Below are positions 21,457 through 33,196 of a stretch of DNA of 64,000 bases, one piece after another. The notes under the pieces are model-generated. The model ran no database searches. It saw only the letters and a program-made list of their open reading frames with translations, and was not told the DNA's origin. The DNA comes from Owenia fusiformis (taxonomy: Eukaryota; Annelida; Polychaeta; Sabellida; Oweniidae), in contig CAIIXF020000012.1 in the NCBI GenBank assembly GCA_903813345.2, positions 33,122,572 through 33,186,571 on the forward strand, given 5' to 3'. A program made the translations under genes and the position numbers. Numbering within the stretch: the stretch's first letter is position 1; every line of letters begins with the position of its first letter.

Positions 21457-21956
21457 NNNNNNNNNNNNNNNNNNNNNNNNNNNNNNNNNNNNNNNNNNNN
21501 NNNNNNNNNNNNNNNNNNNNNNNNNNNNNNNNNNNNNNNNNNNNNNNNNNNNNNNNNNNNNNNNNNNNNNNNNNNNNNNNNNNNNNNNNNNNNNNNNNNN
21601 NNNNNNNNNNNNNNNNNNNNNNNNNNNNNNNNNNNNNNNNNNNNNNNNNNNNNNNNNNNNNNNNNNNNNNNNNNNNNNNNNNNNNNNNNNNNNNNNNNNN
21701 NNNNNNNNNNNNNNNNNNNNNNNNNNNNNNNNNNNNNNNNNNNNNNNNNNNNNNNNNNNNNNNNNNNNNNNNNNNNNNNNNNNNNNNNNNNNNNNNNNNN
21801 NNNNNNNNNNNNNNNNNNNNNNNNNNNNNNNNNNNNNNNNNNNNNNNNNNNNNNNNNNNNNNNNNNNNNNNNNNNNNNNNNNNNNNNNNNNNNNNNNNNN
21901 NNNNNNNNNNNNNNNNNNNNNNNNNNNNNNNNNNNNNNNNNNNNNNNNNNNNNNNN
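21457..21956. other. Assembly gap, 500 N
   Basis: Exactly 500 undetermined bases, a conventional placeholder length, so the true distance across it is unknown. Confidence 0.99.
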
Positions 21957-23639
21957 TGAGGTGATTTTAAGAAGCGTTACTCCTTTCTGGCCAATCAGGA
22001 CACAGTATAACACGAACATTTTTGAATTTACATTCGAGTTACATAGATTAAAATCCATAACCGGTTCTGATCATGACGTCATTGTTTCTGGCAAATGTTA
22101 TTTTGGCACTAAAAGACAACCAGATGAAGATGTGAGTCTGTTGGTATACTGTTTCTACCAACCAATACCCATTGAATCTATTTGTGTAAAGAAAAATAAA
22201 TTTGGCCAATTACTCTGTTGTAAAGCTAAAGTATGATCAGATAGTCTTACAGTCCTTACGGCAGGTTCATCTTACCGCTGATTTAATTCTTCCTCCATTT
22301 GAATGTTCAACTGATATTTCGCCTCATTATCTATGTATCATATGTATTATGTATCTCATTACACGGTTAATTAATACGCCGTATCCATGCAACACCATAA
22401 TAATTAATCATATTCTGACCAGCCCAGTCCAGGCAGTCTAATCAAACTTAATTAATTATCAGAGCCCTGAATGAATAAGTTGGCCAGAAAGCAGTGACGG
22501 TGCCCCATCATTCAATCGGCTTTCGCATGGAGGGAATATTAGAATTGATTTAAATAAACTTCTACAGAGAGGGTATTATGGAGACTCGCATACTTTGCAA
22601 CCATTTGACAATAAGATGGATATGTATAAATAATAAAAAGATCATAAGGTAGTTATTTTCATTTACATTTTTAAAAGTTTCTTAGTAAGAAAACGAGGTT
22701 TTTGTAAAAATTTAAATTATGAAGAAATTGGGATTTTGAGATTATGAGGAATAAACCAGGGAATTTCAATTCATAATTTTTCGTGGATGTTTCTTTCCAG
22801 GTATAACCAACGAAAATTTTGATGACAACCAGCACTGATGTCGAAGAAAAATGGGTGGGGTCCATTATTCTTTATTTTTTCAAAGATTTATGGATGAGAC
22901 AAAAAATTCGTGATTGTTTGACAAACATTCATGTGATATGTACTACAGGAAAAAACTTTACTCGCACTGCTTGTTTAAACAATTTACTATTCTGAAATAT
23001 GCAATCAAGTTTCTTATATTTTTAAAATAAAAAAAATGAACGAAAGGATTCGTATCGATATGGCGAACTGAATTCATCATTGTTTTTCTCGTAAACCAAT
23101 TATTGATCATATTATGTAAAAAACACAGTCCTTTATGTAATGGTCACTGATTGACAATTATTTAATGCGAAAATAATTTAAATTTAATTTTTATAACTGT
23201 TTTTGTTAACATTTAGTGCAATTGATTTTTGTTCCTTTCTACCAATTCTTGATAATGAAATAAAATATATTTCCGAACCTTATTGGAACAAAATAGCATA
23301 TACACCATTTTCTTAGACCTCTAAATACTATAGTTATACAAAGGAAAATTTGGTTGATTTAACAAAAAATATTCAAAAAATTAAAACAAAAAGCCCGAAA
23401 ATAGATAAAAATTAAAGTAAACCTTTTATTTCAGAATTTTTTGATAACTGGTTAAAGGGAAACATGTGTTCAATTCAGTTCGCCATATCAGTACCAATCA
23501 TTTCTATTAAAAACTGTGCAAAACAGGATTTTTGTTCTGTATTTTTTCTAAAATTGAAAATAACAATTCAATTTTACATCCATTTCTGCAGGTGGTTTCC
23601 GAGCTCGACATACCGATTCGCAAAATAAGCAGGTGGATG
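21957..23639. other. No gene recognised
   Basis: AT-rich DNA. The open frames at 21961-22441 are short, lack a credible start and show no domain. A lone TGACGTCA palindrome lies at 22074-22081. Confidence 0.5.
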
Positions 23640-24955
23640 TGAGAGCGCGTACCATTAGCGTTGCTTTAGAGATCTGAATACGGACATTTCTAGAATAAGC
23701 TTTAACATTGCTCTTGACAATAGAGTTCGGACATTTACGCTATTAGCCAACGTTGCTTTAGAGAAGTGAATACGGACATTTTCAGAATAGGCTTCCACAT
23801 TTCTTTCGACAACAGAGTGTGGACAATTACGCTTTTAGCGTTAACGTTGCTTTAGAGAACTGAATGTGAATATTTTCAGAGGTAGCTTTTGACAACAGAG
23901 TGTGGACATTTACGCTTTTAGCGTTAACGTTGCTTTAGAGAACTGAATAGGGACATTTTCAGAATAGGCTTTAACATTGCTCTTGACAATAGAGTGTTTT
24001 CATAGGTTAACGTTGCTTTAGAGAACTGAATACGGACATTTTCAGAATAGGCTTCCACATTTCTTTCGACAACAGAGTGTGGACAATTACGCTTTTAGCG
24101 TTAACGTTGCTTTAGAGAACTGAATGTGAATATTTTCAGAGGTAGCTTTTGACAACAGAGTGTGGACATTTACGCTTTTAGCGTTAACGTTGCTTTAGAG
24201 AACTGAATAGGGACATTTTCAGAATAGGCTTTAACATTGCTCTTGACAATAGAGTGTGAACATTTACGCTATTAGCTAACGTTGCTTTAGAGAAGCGAAT
24301 GTAGATATTTTCAGATGTAGCTTTTGACAACAGAGTTCGGACAATTACGCTTTAAGCGTTAACGTTGCTTTAGAGAACTAAATACGGACATTCTCAGAGT
24401 ATGCTTCACCATTTCTTTCGACAACAGAGTGTGGACAATTACGCTTAATTGCTTTAAAAAACTAAATGTGAATATTTTCAAAGGTAGATTTTGACAACAG
24501 GGTGTGGACATTTACGCTATTAGCGTTAACGTTTGCTTAGAGAACTGAATGTGAATATTTTAGTACCCTTTGTATTCGTTTGACTTCACTTCTTAAAAGA
24601 GAGCAGGGTAATATTTTAGCTTTTGACAACAGAGTGTGGAGATTTACGCTTTTAGCGATAACGTTTGTTTAGAGAACTGAATGTGAATACTTTAGCTTTT
24701 GACAACAGAGTGTGGACATTTACGCTATCAGCGTTAACGTTTGTTTAGAGAACTGAATGTGAATATTTTAGCTTTTAACAACAGAGTGTGGACATTTACG
24801 CTATTAGCGTTAACGTTTGTTTAGAGAACTGAGTGTAAATTTTAGCTTTTGACAACAGAGTGTGGACATTTACGCTATCAGCGTTAACGTTTGTTTAGAG
24901 AACTGAATGTGAATATTTTAGCTTTTGACAACAGAGTGTGGACATTTACGCCATT
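23640..24955. repeat. Minisatellite with higher-order structure, abutting the GPCR gene
   Basis: The basic unit contains TTTAGAGAACTGAAT, GACAACAGAGTGTGGACA and TTTACGCTATTAGCGTTAAC (about 75-120 bases). From about 23.76 to 24.25 kb a ~240-bp composite unit is repeated; towards the 3' end the units become short (~76 bases) and very uniform. A foreign 38-bp segment at 24567-24604 interrupts one unit. The last unit ends about 16 bases before the GPCR start codon. Confidence 0.88.
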
Positions 24956-24970
24956 ACGGGGAAATCTTTA

Positions 24971-26057
24971 ATGAATGATACAATGTCAGCAAACGATTAT
25001 AAAAATCAAACTCATGTTATTAGCCATTTAGAGGTTGGAAATGAATCAATTACATCTGGGTATATGGATGACTTGAAAGGTGGTAAGAGTTCCATGAATG
25101 ACATGAATGAAGCGTTAGACTCATTTTCAATATTTATGCTAACATCCAATTGTGTTCTGTCATTGATGATATGTGGTGGAAATATCCCAGTAGTTGTCAG
25201 TATCATTTCATTTAAATCTTTGCGAACTGTGAGCAACATGTTTTTGGTCAGCTTGGCAGTGGCTGATATTTTAATCGGGGCAGTTGTTTTACCTTTACGT
25301 ATCATCAACTTATATTTACCCCCACTCATCTTTGGAAGAATCATACAGAATGAATACATCTGTTTAATCAGATGTTTCATTAGTAGATGCTCGTTTGGGG
25401 CTTCTCTTGCCAGCTTAGGTGGAATTGCTTTGGATCGCTACATTGCTGTTACTAAGCCTTTAAGATATAAAGTGCTTCTAACACGCTCTCGTGCATTGTG
25501 GTGTATTGCATTTTGTTGGCTTTATCCAACCGCCATCGCTTGTTTCATGTTTTACAACCGATTGCCTCATTTTGATGAATCCATCTCTGAATGTGCAAAG
25601 CAGGTTTACAATCGTAAGTACAATATCTTTGTGAATGTGAATGTCATTACTATGTTTCTGATCATCATGTTTTCACACATTCTTGTGGCAGTTGTTGCAT
25701 TCAAAATCCGAACGGCACATATTCAAGAACTAAGTAGGTTCAATAACAATCTTGCAGTACTTGAAAGACAGTCGTTTAGTAAAAACGATGACTTTACTAG
25801 TTGGGTTGTTTGCAATATGCTGGTTGCCTACAACTTTTACTGTCCTTCTTCAAAAGACTGTTGATCGTAAACGACTGGTTCATCTTTGGAAAATCTTCCA
25901 GTTACTTTTGTGGGCAAACAGCGCTATGAATCCGTGGATATATGCTTTCCGGATCAAAGACCTTAGTAAAGGTATGAGGCGTGTTGTCTTGTGTAGGTTC
26001 AAGACACAACAAATCCAAGAAATATATCCGTTGCCTACAATTGCCGAGAATGAATAA
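24971..26057 (+). CDS. Rhodopsin-class G-protein-coupled receptor, broken by a one-base frameshift
   Basis: A seven-helix receptor read in two frames: 24971 to about 25785 in one, then on to the stop at 26057 in another. The first ATG after the minisatellite is 24971, giving an N-terminal tail with NQT and NES glycosylation sites. Landmarks: GN in TM1, LAVAD in TM2, C3.25, LDRY at the end of TM3, a Trp in TM4, an extracellular-loop-2 cysteine (SECAKQ), CWLP in TM6, and NPWIY in TM7 with a short basic tail. Position 3.32 is serine, so it lacks the aspartate of amine receptors; the ligand is unknown. The break falls at an A5 run (25781-25785); one base fewer would join the frames. It is either a sequencing/assembly slip or a recent pseudogene. 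The gene is otherwise intronless and intact. Confidence 0.85.
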
Positions 26058-26885
26058 AGATTCACTCTACTATACCTAACCCTAGAAATGCATAAGATAC
26101 TCTGTTTGTCCAATTGTATTGTTTAGTATATTTTTGAAAGTACCTTATTAACATCTAACGTCAACAGATAAACCATTCATAAGGAACAGACACATAAAAA
26201 CTTATAACATAATCATTACTAATAAGCCAAAGGGGTTGCTCATGAACTCCAAATGCAAGATATAGTGGAGTGAGATTGGCATTACATATTTCTATACCTA
26301 CATGGCTATTTTTTGGTCAACCTTCTAAAAGATATCAGACTTGTTGCGCTAAATAGATTTATGGCAAAACCTGGCATAAGTTGTCATGAGCATAGTGTAC
26401 CTTTTATTTTACGTAATATAATGTACTTGTTGGTAGATGGTTGGTCGTGAAGATGACATTGTAATCTTTTGTCGACCCCCGCTTTCTTAATCATGTAATT
26501 GTACTAATTAAATTGAGGGAATGGTCTAAAATGATATTTCAAACGTTTCTCAAGGATTTGGTTTATTATTATAATGTTTTGTCTTTCTATTATGCCTATT
26601 TCTGACAATTAAGACTAACACTCATTATCTTAAAGAAAAGTACATAGAATGATAATTAGTGATTTGGGCTCTTGTTTTGAGGGTGCAATAACAGTTTGCA
26701 TAGTTGTTTATTTATCAATTATATCAATGTTCAGTGTACAGGCAACTGACACCCATGTGGGTGTATATAGTTACATATAATTATATTACATAATTGTATT
26801 AATCAAGATGACAAGATATAAAATTGTTTTTACAGATAGAAAGTTAGGAGAAAAGTAATAGAAGAGAAAGAAATATACATATATA
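26058..26885. other. No gene recognised
   Basis: AT-rich 3' flank of the receptor gene; the sequence AATAAAG at 26054 overlaps the stop region and could serve as a polyadenylation signal. Nothing else is recognisable. Confidence 0.45.
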
Positions 26886-27331
26886 CAGAGTGGTCCAAAA
26901 AATGAGACACTCGTATTTTCTTATATATCATAAGTTCAAATTTATTAAAATGTCTGTCAACCAGCGTTCATAATATAAATGACGTCCTTTTCGTTTCAAA
27001 ACGGGGTTTCCAAAACTTGCAAAAACAAAGTTTTATTGTCAACTTAATTTACATTAACATTTTGATCAATTGTAGCCCTCAATTTTGGCATACAAATCAA
27101 GAAAAGACCAGTCAAATCTTTATCAGGAGAGCTTTCAATACATCTGATTAGAAGTGTTCTAAAGAAGTCCAAGTGAAACTTGATGCTATGTTCTGGTCAC
27201 TCACAAGATGCTGCCTATTTGTAAATAAAATACAGTTTTCCTTGTGCGATTCTATGTGATGAAATAAAAAATTGATAAAACTTAAAATGGGTAACATATG
27301 TGGTACATATCAGGGTGTGTGTCTTATCATA

Positions 27332-28316
27332 CAGGGCGTATCAAAAAAACGCAAGAAGTAGTTATCTCGTAAAATCACAAAACTAGTGATGACTACATCA
27401 ATTTCATTCAATGTACCATGAAGCCACGTCTCCCCTCTTTGCAATGATATGTCATTCATTCACATGTGGTAATGGTTGGGTGAGAAATCCTTCCATATGC
27501 ACAGTGGGTCAAAATCCGCTCTGAACCAAGTTTTAGATATCGCAAAAATCAGTGCAAGGGCTAAGTGCCAATGGAAGTTCCCCTGACTTGAATTGTTGTG
27601 GCTTTTTCTTTTGGAGCTATCTCAGGAGCATCTGTGCTCACAATTCCTTCACCGGATATTGCAAAACCTCGATAAAGAATTGCCCATGGGCTGCTTTTCT
27701 CTGCTTTAACCCACAGATGACTCAGGGCTGAACTATGCATGACGTGGACAGATGAGCGCATCTTTATGTGCAAGGAAGTGGTGGCAATTTGGAGGGGTAT
27801 AGGATGTACTCTTGCAAGAGTATGAGTATGAACACATTACTGTCTATGCCACACCTGTCACACCTTCTTCCAATAGCCCTTATGCCCCTTTTACTGACTT
27901 TTGCAATGTTTGAAACTTGAGTCCGAGCTGAATTTTGCCCAACTTTGCATTTATGATTATTCGGCCAGCCATGATTCCCTCTGAATGAATGATATTCCAT
28001 TGCAAAGAGGGGTAATTTGGATTTTTGGTACATTGAATGAAAAGGATGCAGTCAGCATTGGTTGGATGTTTTCTTCCAATAATGCATCGGGCTCCGTACA
28101 CTGACTTTTGCGATATAACTTGGTCCCAAGTTAATTTTGGCATACTTTGCAATTGGAATGATTACTCATCAAACCATGACCAAATATCAATGAATGATAT
28201 ATCATTGTAAAGAGGAGACACATGGCTTAATGGTGCATTGAATGAAATAGATGCTGTTATCACTGGTTTTGTGCTTTTACGAGATAACAATCTGTGCCGT
28301 TTTTTGATACACACTG
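27332..28316. mobile_element. Nested TA-flanked TIR element (Tc1/mariner type)
   Basis: Ends CAGGGCGTATCAAAAAAACG and CGTTTTTTGATACACACTG are inverted, with TA on both sides (27330-27331, 28317-28318). The terminal inverted repeats are long (roughly 150 bases, with matching CTCCCCTCTTTGCAATGATA and ATCATTGTAAAGAGGAG). An internal ~165-bp segment is tandemly duplicated (27.88-28.03 and 28.08-28.20 kb). Small open frames inside are not conserved between the duplicates. Confidence 0.82.
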
Positions 28317-28722
28317 TATAATTTTGAAATTATCGTTGATTTTTTAATAAAGTGGCGAAATTAAAGAAACTAGTTACGCATTTGTTCAAAGGGTGGTGGT
28401 TTATAGTATGTATGAAACCCCTGCATTAAATCTCATATATACGAGTTCTAAACATGAATTAAGTAGAATACAGGCGGGGTTGGGGGGAAGGCAGTGATTA
28501 ACGGGGGATGAATCTAGGCACATTTTCTTTTAAACATTTGACACTTGTGGGATCTATTGCTTAAAGCCCCATCTTGTTGGAAAATGTAATGATTCCAAAA
28601 TGAGCTTATATCAGAATGGTCCACAAACATCATAATTGGATCATCCGATATCAAAGTCTGCGACAACAACATATTGGGAGAACTAACAGAATTGGTTTAT
28701 CATGGACCTCTTACATCCACTC

Positions 28723-30013
28723 CAGGGGCGTAGGAAGGTGTAAATTCAACACTACGCCAAAAATCCCGCCAAAAATATGAAACAATTGTGTCAGTATTCT
28801 ATATCAAAACGCCTATTTTATGCTGGTAAAATGTCATTTTATGAAAACAGAGATTTTAAGCTTGCAATGTTTTTCACAACCTAAATGTGAACGGAAATAC
28901 TTAAGCGATGCATTTGTATGGGCGATTGGTCATACGTATAGGTTGGCGTTTCGATTTTATATGCAAGCTTTAAATCCCTGATACCTTTTTAATGTGCTTT
29001 AAAATGTTCGAATGATTTTCATCATTTAAAATCACCTTGGAAAGCCTATCAAAAAAAAAAAAAAAATCTCGACACAAATCATTCTCACTTTGCTAATGTC
29101 TCGAACGATTGAGACGACCAATTTCCAAAACAATAAGAGATTTTTTAATAATTTTCGAAAAGTTGAATTTAGATATATAGTATTGTCTGATTCCATCGTG
29201 TACCGTGCAATACAATACGTACAGATTAAAGAAACTAGTTTGATCAATTGATATGAAGAAACGCATTCGTGATCAATGAAACAAATAAACACCCCCACAA
29301 CAAAGGTCAAATCGAGGTCAACGTGACTTAGGGGGTGCCAAAAATGTTATAAAACAAGAATCTATTATTTTTCAAATGAAAAAAAACTAGGTAATCGCTT
29401 TTCTAGAACTGAAATCAATGAAACGTGTTATTGAATAATCAGCATTTTCAAGTTGTTTTTGTCTTTAACATTCATATTTCAAGAAGTACTACTAATAACA
29501 ATTAGTGATTTAGTAAGAAAATAGATAATTGCTGACTTAACTATAATTTCTGTCTATGATTTTGCATAGCAACGGAATATAAATCGATGTAGTGAAATTG
29601 AAAAATCGGGGTAGGGGAGAATAAAAAAATATACATCTTTTAAAGAGGTTCATCATTATAATCATATGATACCATAGTTTGCATAAGCATTACGGAACAT
29701 GCAGAAAAAAAACAGTTTTTCTCTCAAATTCGTGAAGAGAACGCGATTCACGAATATTTGGCGAAATTGTATTTTACTTTTAAAATTCATAAGATAGTCT
29801 GGTAAGGGAATTCAATCTGTTAAATGATATTTGCCAGACAGACCAATAATGATATGGTATCCACAAAACATTTCTTTAGGCTAGTGTGCTCGAGATTACT
29901 TTTACAATTTATGAACAATGAGAAAATATGACTAAAGAAAATAGGAAAATTTTTATTCTCACTTTTCAACACTACGCACTGGCGTTTTGGCGTACATTGT
30001 TCCTACGCCACTG
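28723..30013. mobile_element. Nested TIR element with 5-bp target duplication CACTC
   Basis: Left end CAGGGGCGTAGGAA and right end TTCCTACGCCACTG form short inverted termini. CACTC flanks both sides (28718-28722, 30014-30018), and the related element at 35433-36294 has a single TACTC at the same place (35905-35909), proving the insertion boundaries. 1,291 bp with no credible ORF. A 5-bp duplication with CAG...CTG ends would fit a hAT- or Transib-like transposase acting in trans, but the superfamily is undecided. Confidence 0.85.
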
Positions 30014-30246
30014 CACTCAGTCCCTTACTAAGGATAGAAATGTTGAGAAGTGAAATTCATTGCCTCAACAGCATATCAATGACGCTATTGACCAGTTTAG
30101 GCCAAAATTGGGGGCTACAATTGATCAAAATGGTGGATATATTAAACATCTGTTTATGTAGATAAAGTTGACAATAAAACTTTTTTTGCAAGTTTTGGAA
30201 CAAAAATGACATCATTTGTATAATGGACGCTGGTTGACAGACATTA

Positions 30247-30879
30247 GAGAGATTTCGCACATAAGTGAAAATACAACTTATACGTATACGTATACTTTAA
30301 AGGGTCATGCCTAACTATTATATTTATTAAAATCAATTTTAAATTGTACATAATGAAACATAACTATTCCCGATATGAAAAAGCTCCATCAACTAGAGAC
30401 TGTGAATGCACCGTCATCTGCACGTGTAGATTATGCAAATTATAATTAAATGTTTGCTTCCATGTCCTAGTAGTTGTAGTTAATTATAAACACGATCCTT
30501 TAAAGTGAGTCATTACATAAACAAGTTGATTATTTCAAAGTAGGTTCTAGCAATTCCTGGAAACGACCCATTCAGTAGCTCAACAAATGACATACAGGGC
30601 GTTTCATAACGAGCATCTCCAAAAAATCAATTTGAGAAGAGATGGGTCTATAACATATGTACTATATATGAGCCTATTATATTCTAGACAAACACATTTG
30701 GATCAACTAAACATGCTACAATTCAAGAAAGTATAAATGGCATCCATTTGACCTTTATTTATTACAGTCTGAGAAGATCTTTCCTGACTAAAAGCCCACA
30801 TTATGAAACACCTTGTACGTTTACTATAAGTATAAGTATACGTTATAAGTTGAACTTTCAAGTATGTGCGAAATCTCTC
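30247..30879. mobile_element. Nested TIR element with GAGAGATTTCGCAC ends
   Basis: GAGAGATTTCGCACATA at 30247 and TATGTGCGAAATCTCTC ending at 30879 are perfect inverted copies; the pairing continues into ACTTATACGTATA-type sequence. TA precedes it. The same place in the uninterrupted relative (about 36147) lacks it. Same terminal type as 7306-7442 and 36340-37725. Confidence 0.82.
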
Positions 30880-31689
30880 TGATATAATAGATTTGAACTT
30901 ATGATATACCAAGTGAAAGAGTAAATTCCCTATCCACTGGTATATAATATGACATGTTTACATCAAGAGAATCAATATTTATTTCTGAAATACGAGTGTC
31001 CCATTTTTCGGAGGACCTATTATGAGTACATATAACTAAATGTTATACAGATCAATTCAATACTTGTCCAGAAAAATACTTTTTCAAATCTGACTTAGAT
31101 TTATTTCTAGAATTCAGATGTTTAAATGTTTCATGTAATTCATTCCAGGTTGTTTGTCCTATCTATTTAATGCTCCTTTGTCCAAATGTGGATTTAAATT
31201 GATTAGCTCTAAGAATGAATCTATAACGTGTCCCTTGACCAGGAGTTTGAGCATTTGATATGAAGTAGTCCTAGAATAAAGTTTGAGGATTTTTTTTTTG
31301 ATTTTTCTCATGAGATTGACCCATCGATATTTTCTTTTTTTCTTCTATTTTGGTTGAAATTAACCCATCGATATTTTCAATGATGTTGAGATCTTGATGT
31401 TGACCTCACTTTCACTTTACCATGTTAAATGTATCACTACAGTTTTGACCATAAATAAAGGAGTCTTGGATTTGCTAAAGTGAGAATTCCTAATTTTAAA
31501 ATTAAGAGAATTTTCAAAAGGTCATACATCAGTGGTTTGTAAATTGTATACATTCTAAAGGATGTGTATCGAGACACTTTGGAAACAATAAGCCTGCAAA
31601 CAACTTTGGTTTGGAAATGATGAGAGGAAATGGACTACTCACTTGGTCAAAACTGGAATTTTAAGTTGAAAATAAATTGCTCTAAGATT

Positions 31690-31960
31690 AGTGTTTCCCT
31701 GAGAATGTGTTTCTTTCAGATAAGGCTTAACTACACATAAAATGAACAGAAAACTTGTTTAGAGTATCAATTATTTTATTGTTACCAAAACCTCACATGG
31801 CTTCTATGAAAATCATCAAAATATTAGAATGACTGATGGCCATATGAGCGAATAAATAATACTCCCACATGAGACTTTTTATGGATATGGACAACAATTC
31901 TAGATATGATTGATACTCACTTTTAATTATTGAAAACAAACAACAAGCACACGAGACTGT
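31690..31960. repeat. Dispersed repeat, second copy at 60255-60500
   Basis: Shares CCTGAGAATGTGTTT, TTTCAGATA(A/C)GGCTTAACTA, ATGAACAGAAAACTT and GAGTATCAATTATTT with 60265-60365 and continues through the GAGCGAATAAA stretch. 31023-31690 holds nothing else recognisable. Confidence 0.75.
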
Positions 31961-32084
31961 ATATAATAGGACCGAGTGAAACATCTCAAAAATAATGATT
32001 AATTTTTGTCTTGTGAACAGAAATAATTTATTTGAAACACTTAATAATGATGGTTATATTCCTTATAAGAAAGTACCTTTATCT

Positions 32085-32900
32085 GTAAAGCATAGCGATG
32101 GTCATATACGTAAATCATTGCGATGATCATATTCGTAAATCATTGCGATGGTCATATCCGTAAAACATAGAGATGGTCAAATCCGTAAAGCATAGAGATG
32201 GTCAAATCCGTAAAGCATAGAGATGGTCAAATCCGTAAAGCATAGAGATGGTCAAATCCGTAAAGCATAGAGATGGTTAAATCCGTAAAGCATAGAGATG
32301 GTTAAATCCGTAAAGCATAGAGATGGTCAAATTCGTAAAGCATAGCGATGGTCAAATCCGTAAAGCATAGCGATGGTCAAATCCGTAAAGCATACAGATG
32401 GTCAAATCCGTAAACCATAGCGACTGTCGCTTCCGTAAAGCATAGCGATGGTCAAATCCGTATTTAGCATAGCGATGGTCAAATCCGTAAAGCATAGCGA
32501 TGGTAATATCCGTAAAACATAGAGATGGTCAAATCCGTAAAGCATAGAGATGGTCAAGTCCGTAAAGCATAGTGATGGTCATATTCGTAAATCATAGCGA
32601 TGGTCATATTCGTAAAACATAGCAATGGTCGCTTCCGTAAAGCATAGCGATGATCATATCCGTAAAACAGCGATGGAAATATCCGTAAAGCAAAGCATAG
32701 CGATGGGTATATCCATAAAGCATAGCGATGGGTATGTCCATAAAGCATAGCAATGGTCATATCTGTATAGCATACGGATGGTGAAATACGTGCAACATAG
32801 CGATGGTGTCAAATCCGTTATAAAGTATAGCGATCGTTATATCCGTAAAACATACCAACGGTCATATTTGTAAAGCATAGCAATGGTCGCATTTGTTGGC
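32085..32900. repeat. 25-bp minisatellite, about 32 units
   Basis: The unit is CCGTAAAGCATAGCGATGGT plus CAAAT (period ~25). The central part (32.17-32.55 kb) is most uniform with AGAGATGG variants; edges carry more changes and shorter or longer units. Two units also occur alone at 61195-61240. The open frame on the minus strand through it is repeat translation. Confidence 0.93.
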
Positions 32901-33196
32901 AACAAAATAACCCTGCCTTAGTTGGTATTTTCTTTTACTTATCTTGATATTCAGGGTGGAGAAAAGTAAAAGTAAATAAAATCCACCAACTTAGGCAAGG
33001 CTAGCAACAGAATGGTACACAATAAATATCATATATCAACAGACATGTCGCAATTTTACAATGGCTAAACAAAATAAGAATGTATCAATCATCATAAACA
33101 GGTCATACTATAGGTATTTGAAATCTAGGTCGAATAATAGGACCGGAGTTATAATAGATATTCAAAAGTTGGATCTAAATTCATATTAAGTATTTT

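Larger units (their letters stand above)
26886..31022. mobile_element. Tc1/mariner-type non-autonomous element broken by three nested insertions
   Basis: The left end (TA-CAGAGTGGTCCAAAAAATG at 26886) and right end (CCCATTTTTCGGAGGACC at about 31000-31017) match the ends of the compact copy at 35433-36294. Internal pieces also match in order: 28528-28717 to 35724-35904 (TAGAGCCCCATCTTGTTGGA type) and 30019-30246 to 35910-36147. Three foreign elements separate these pieces (27332-28316, 28723-30013, 30247-30879). No transposase frame remains. Confidence 0.8.

Noticed and set aside
21321-22058. Long open frames through the N gap
   Set aside because: Undetermined bases cannot contain a stop; the ends show no coding signal.
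32085-32900. Possible CRISPR-like array
   Set aside because: Units are contiguous with no unique spacers of regular length; it is a minisatellite in an animal genome.
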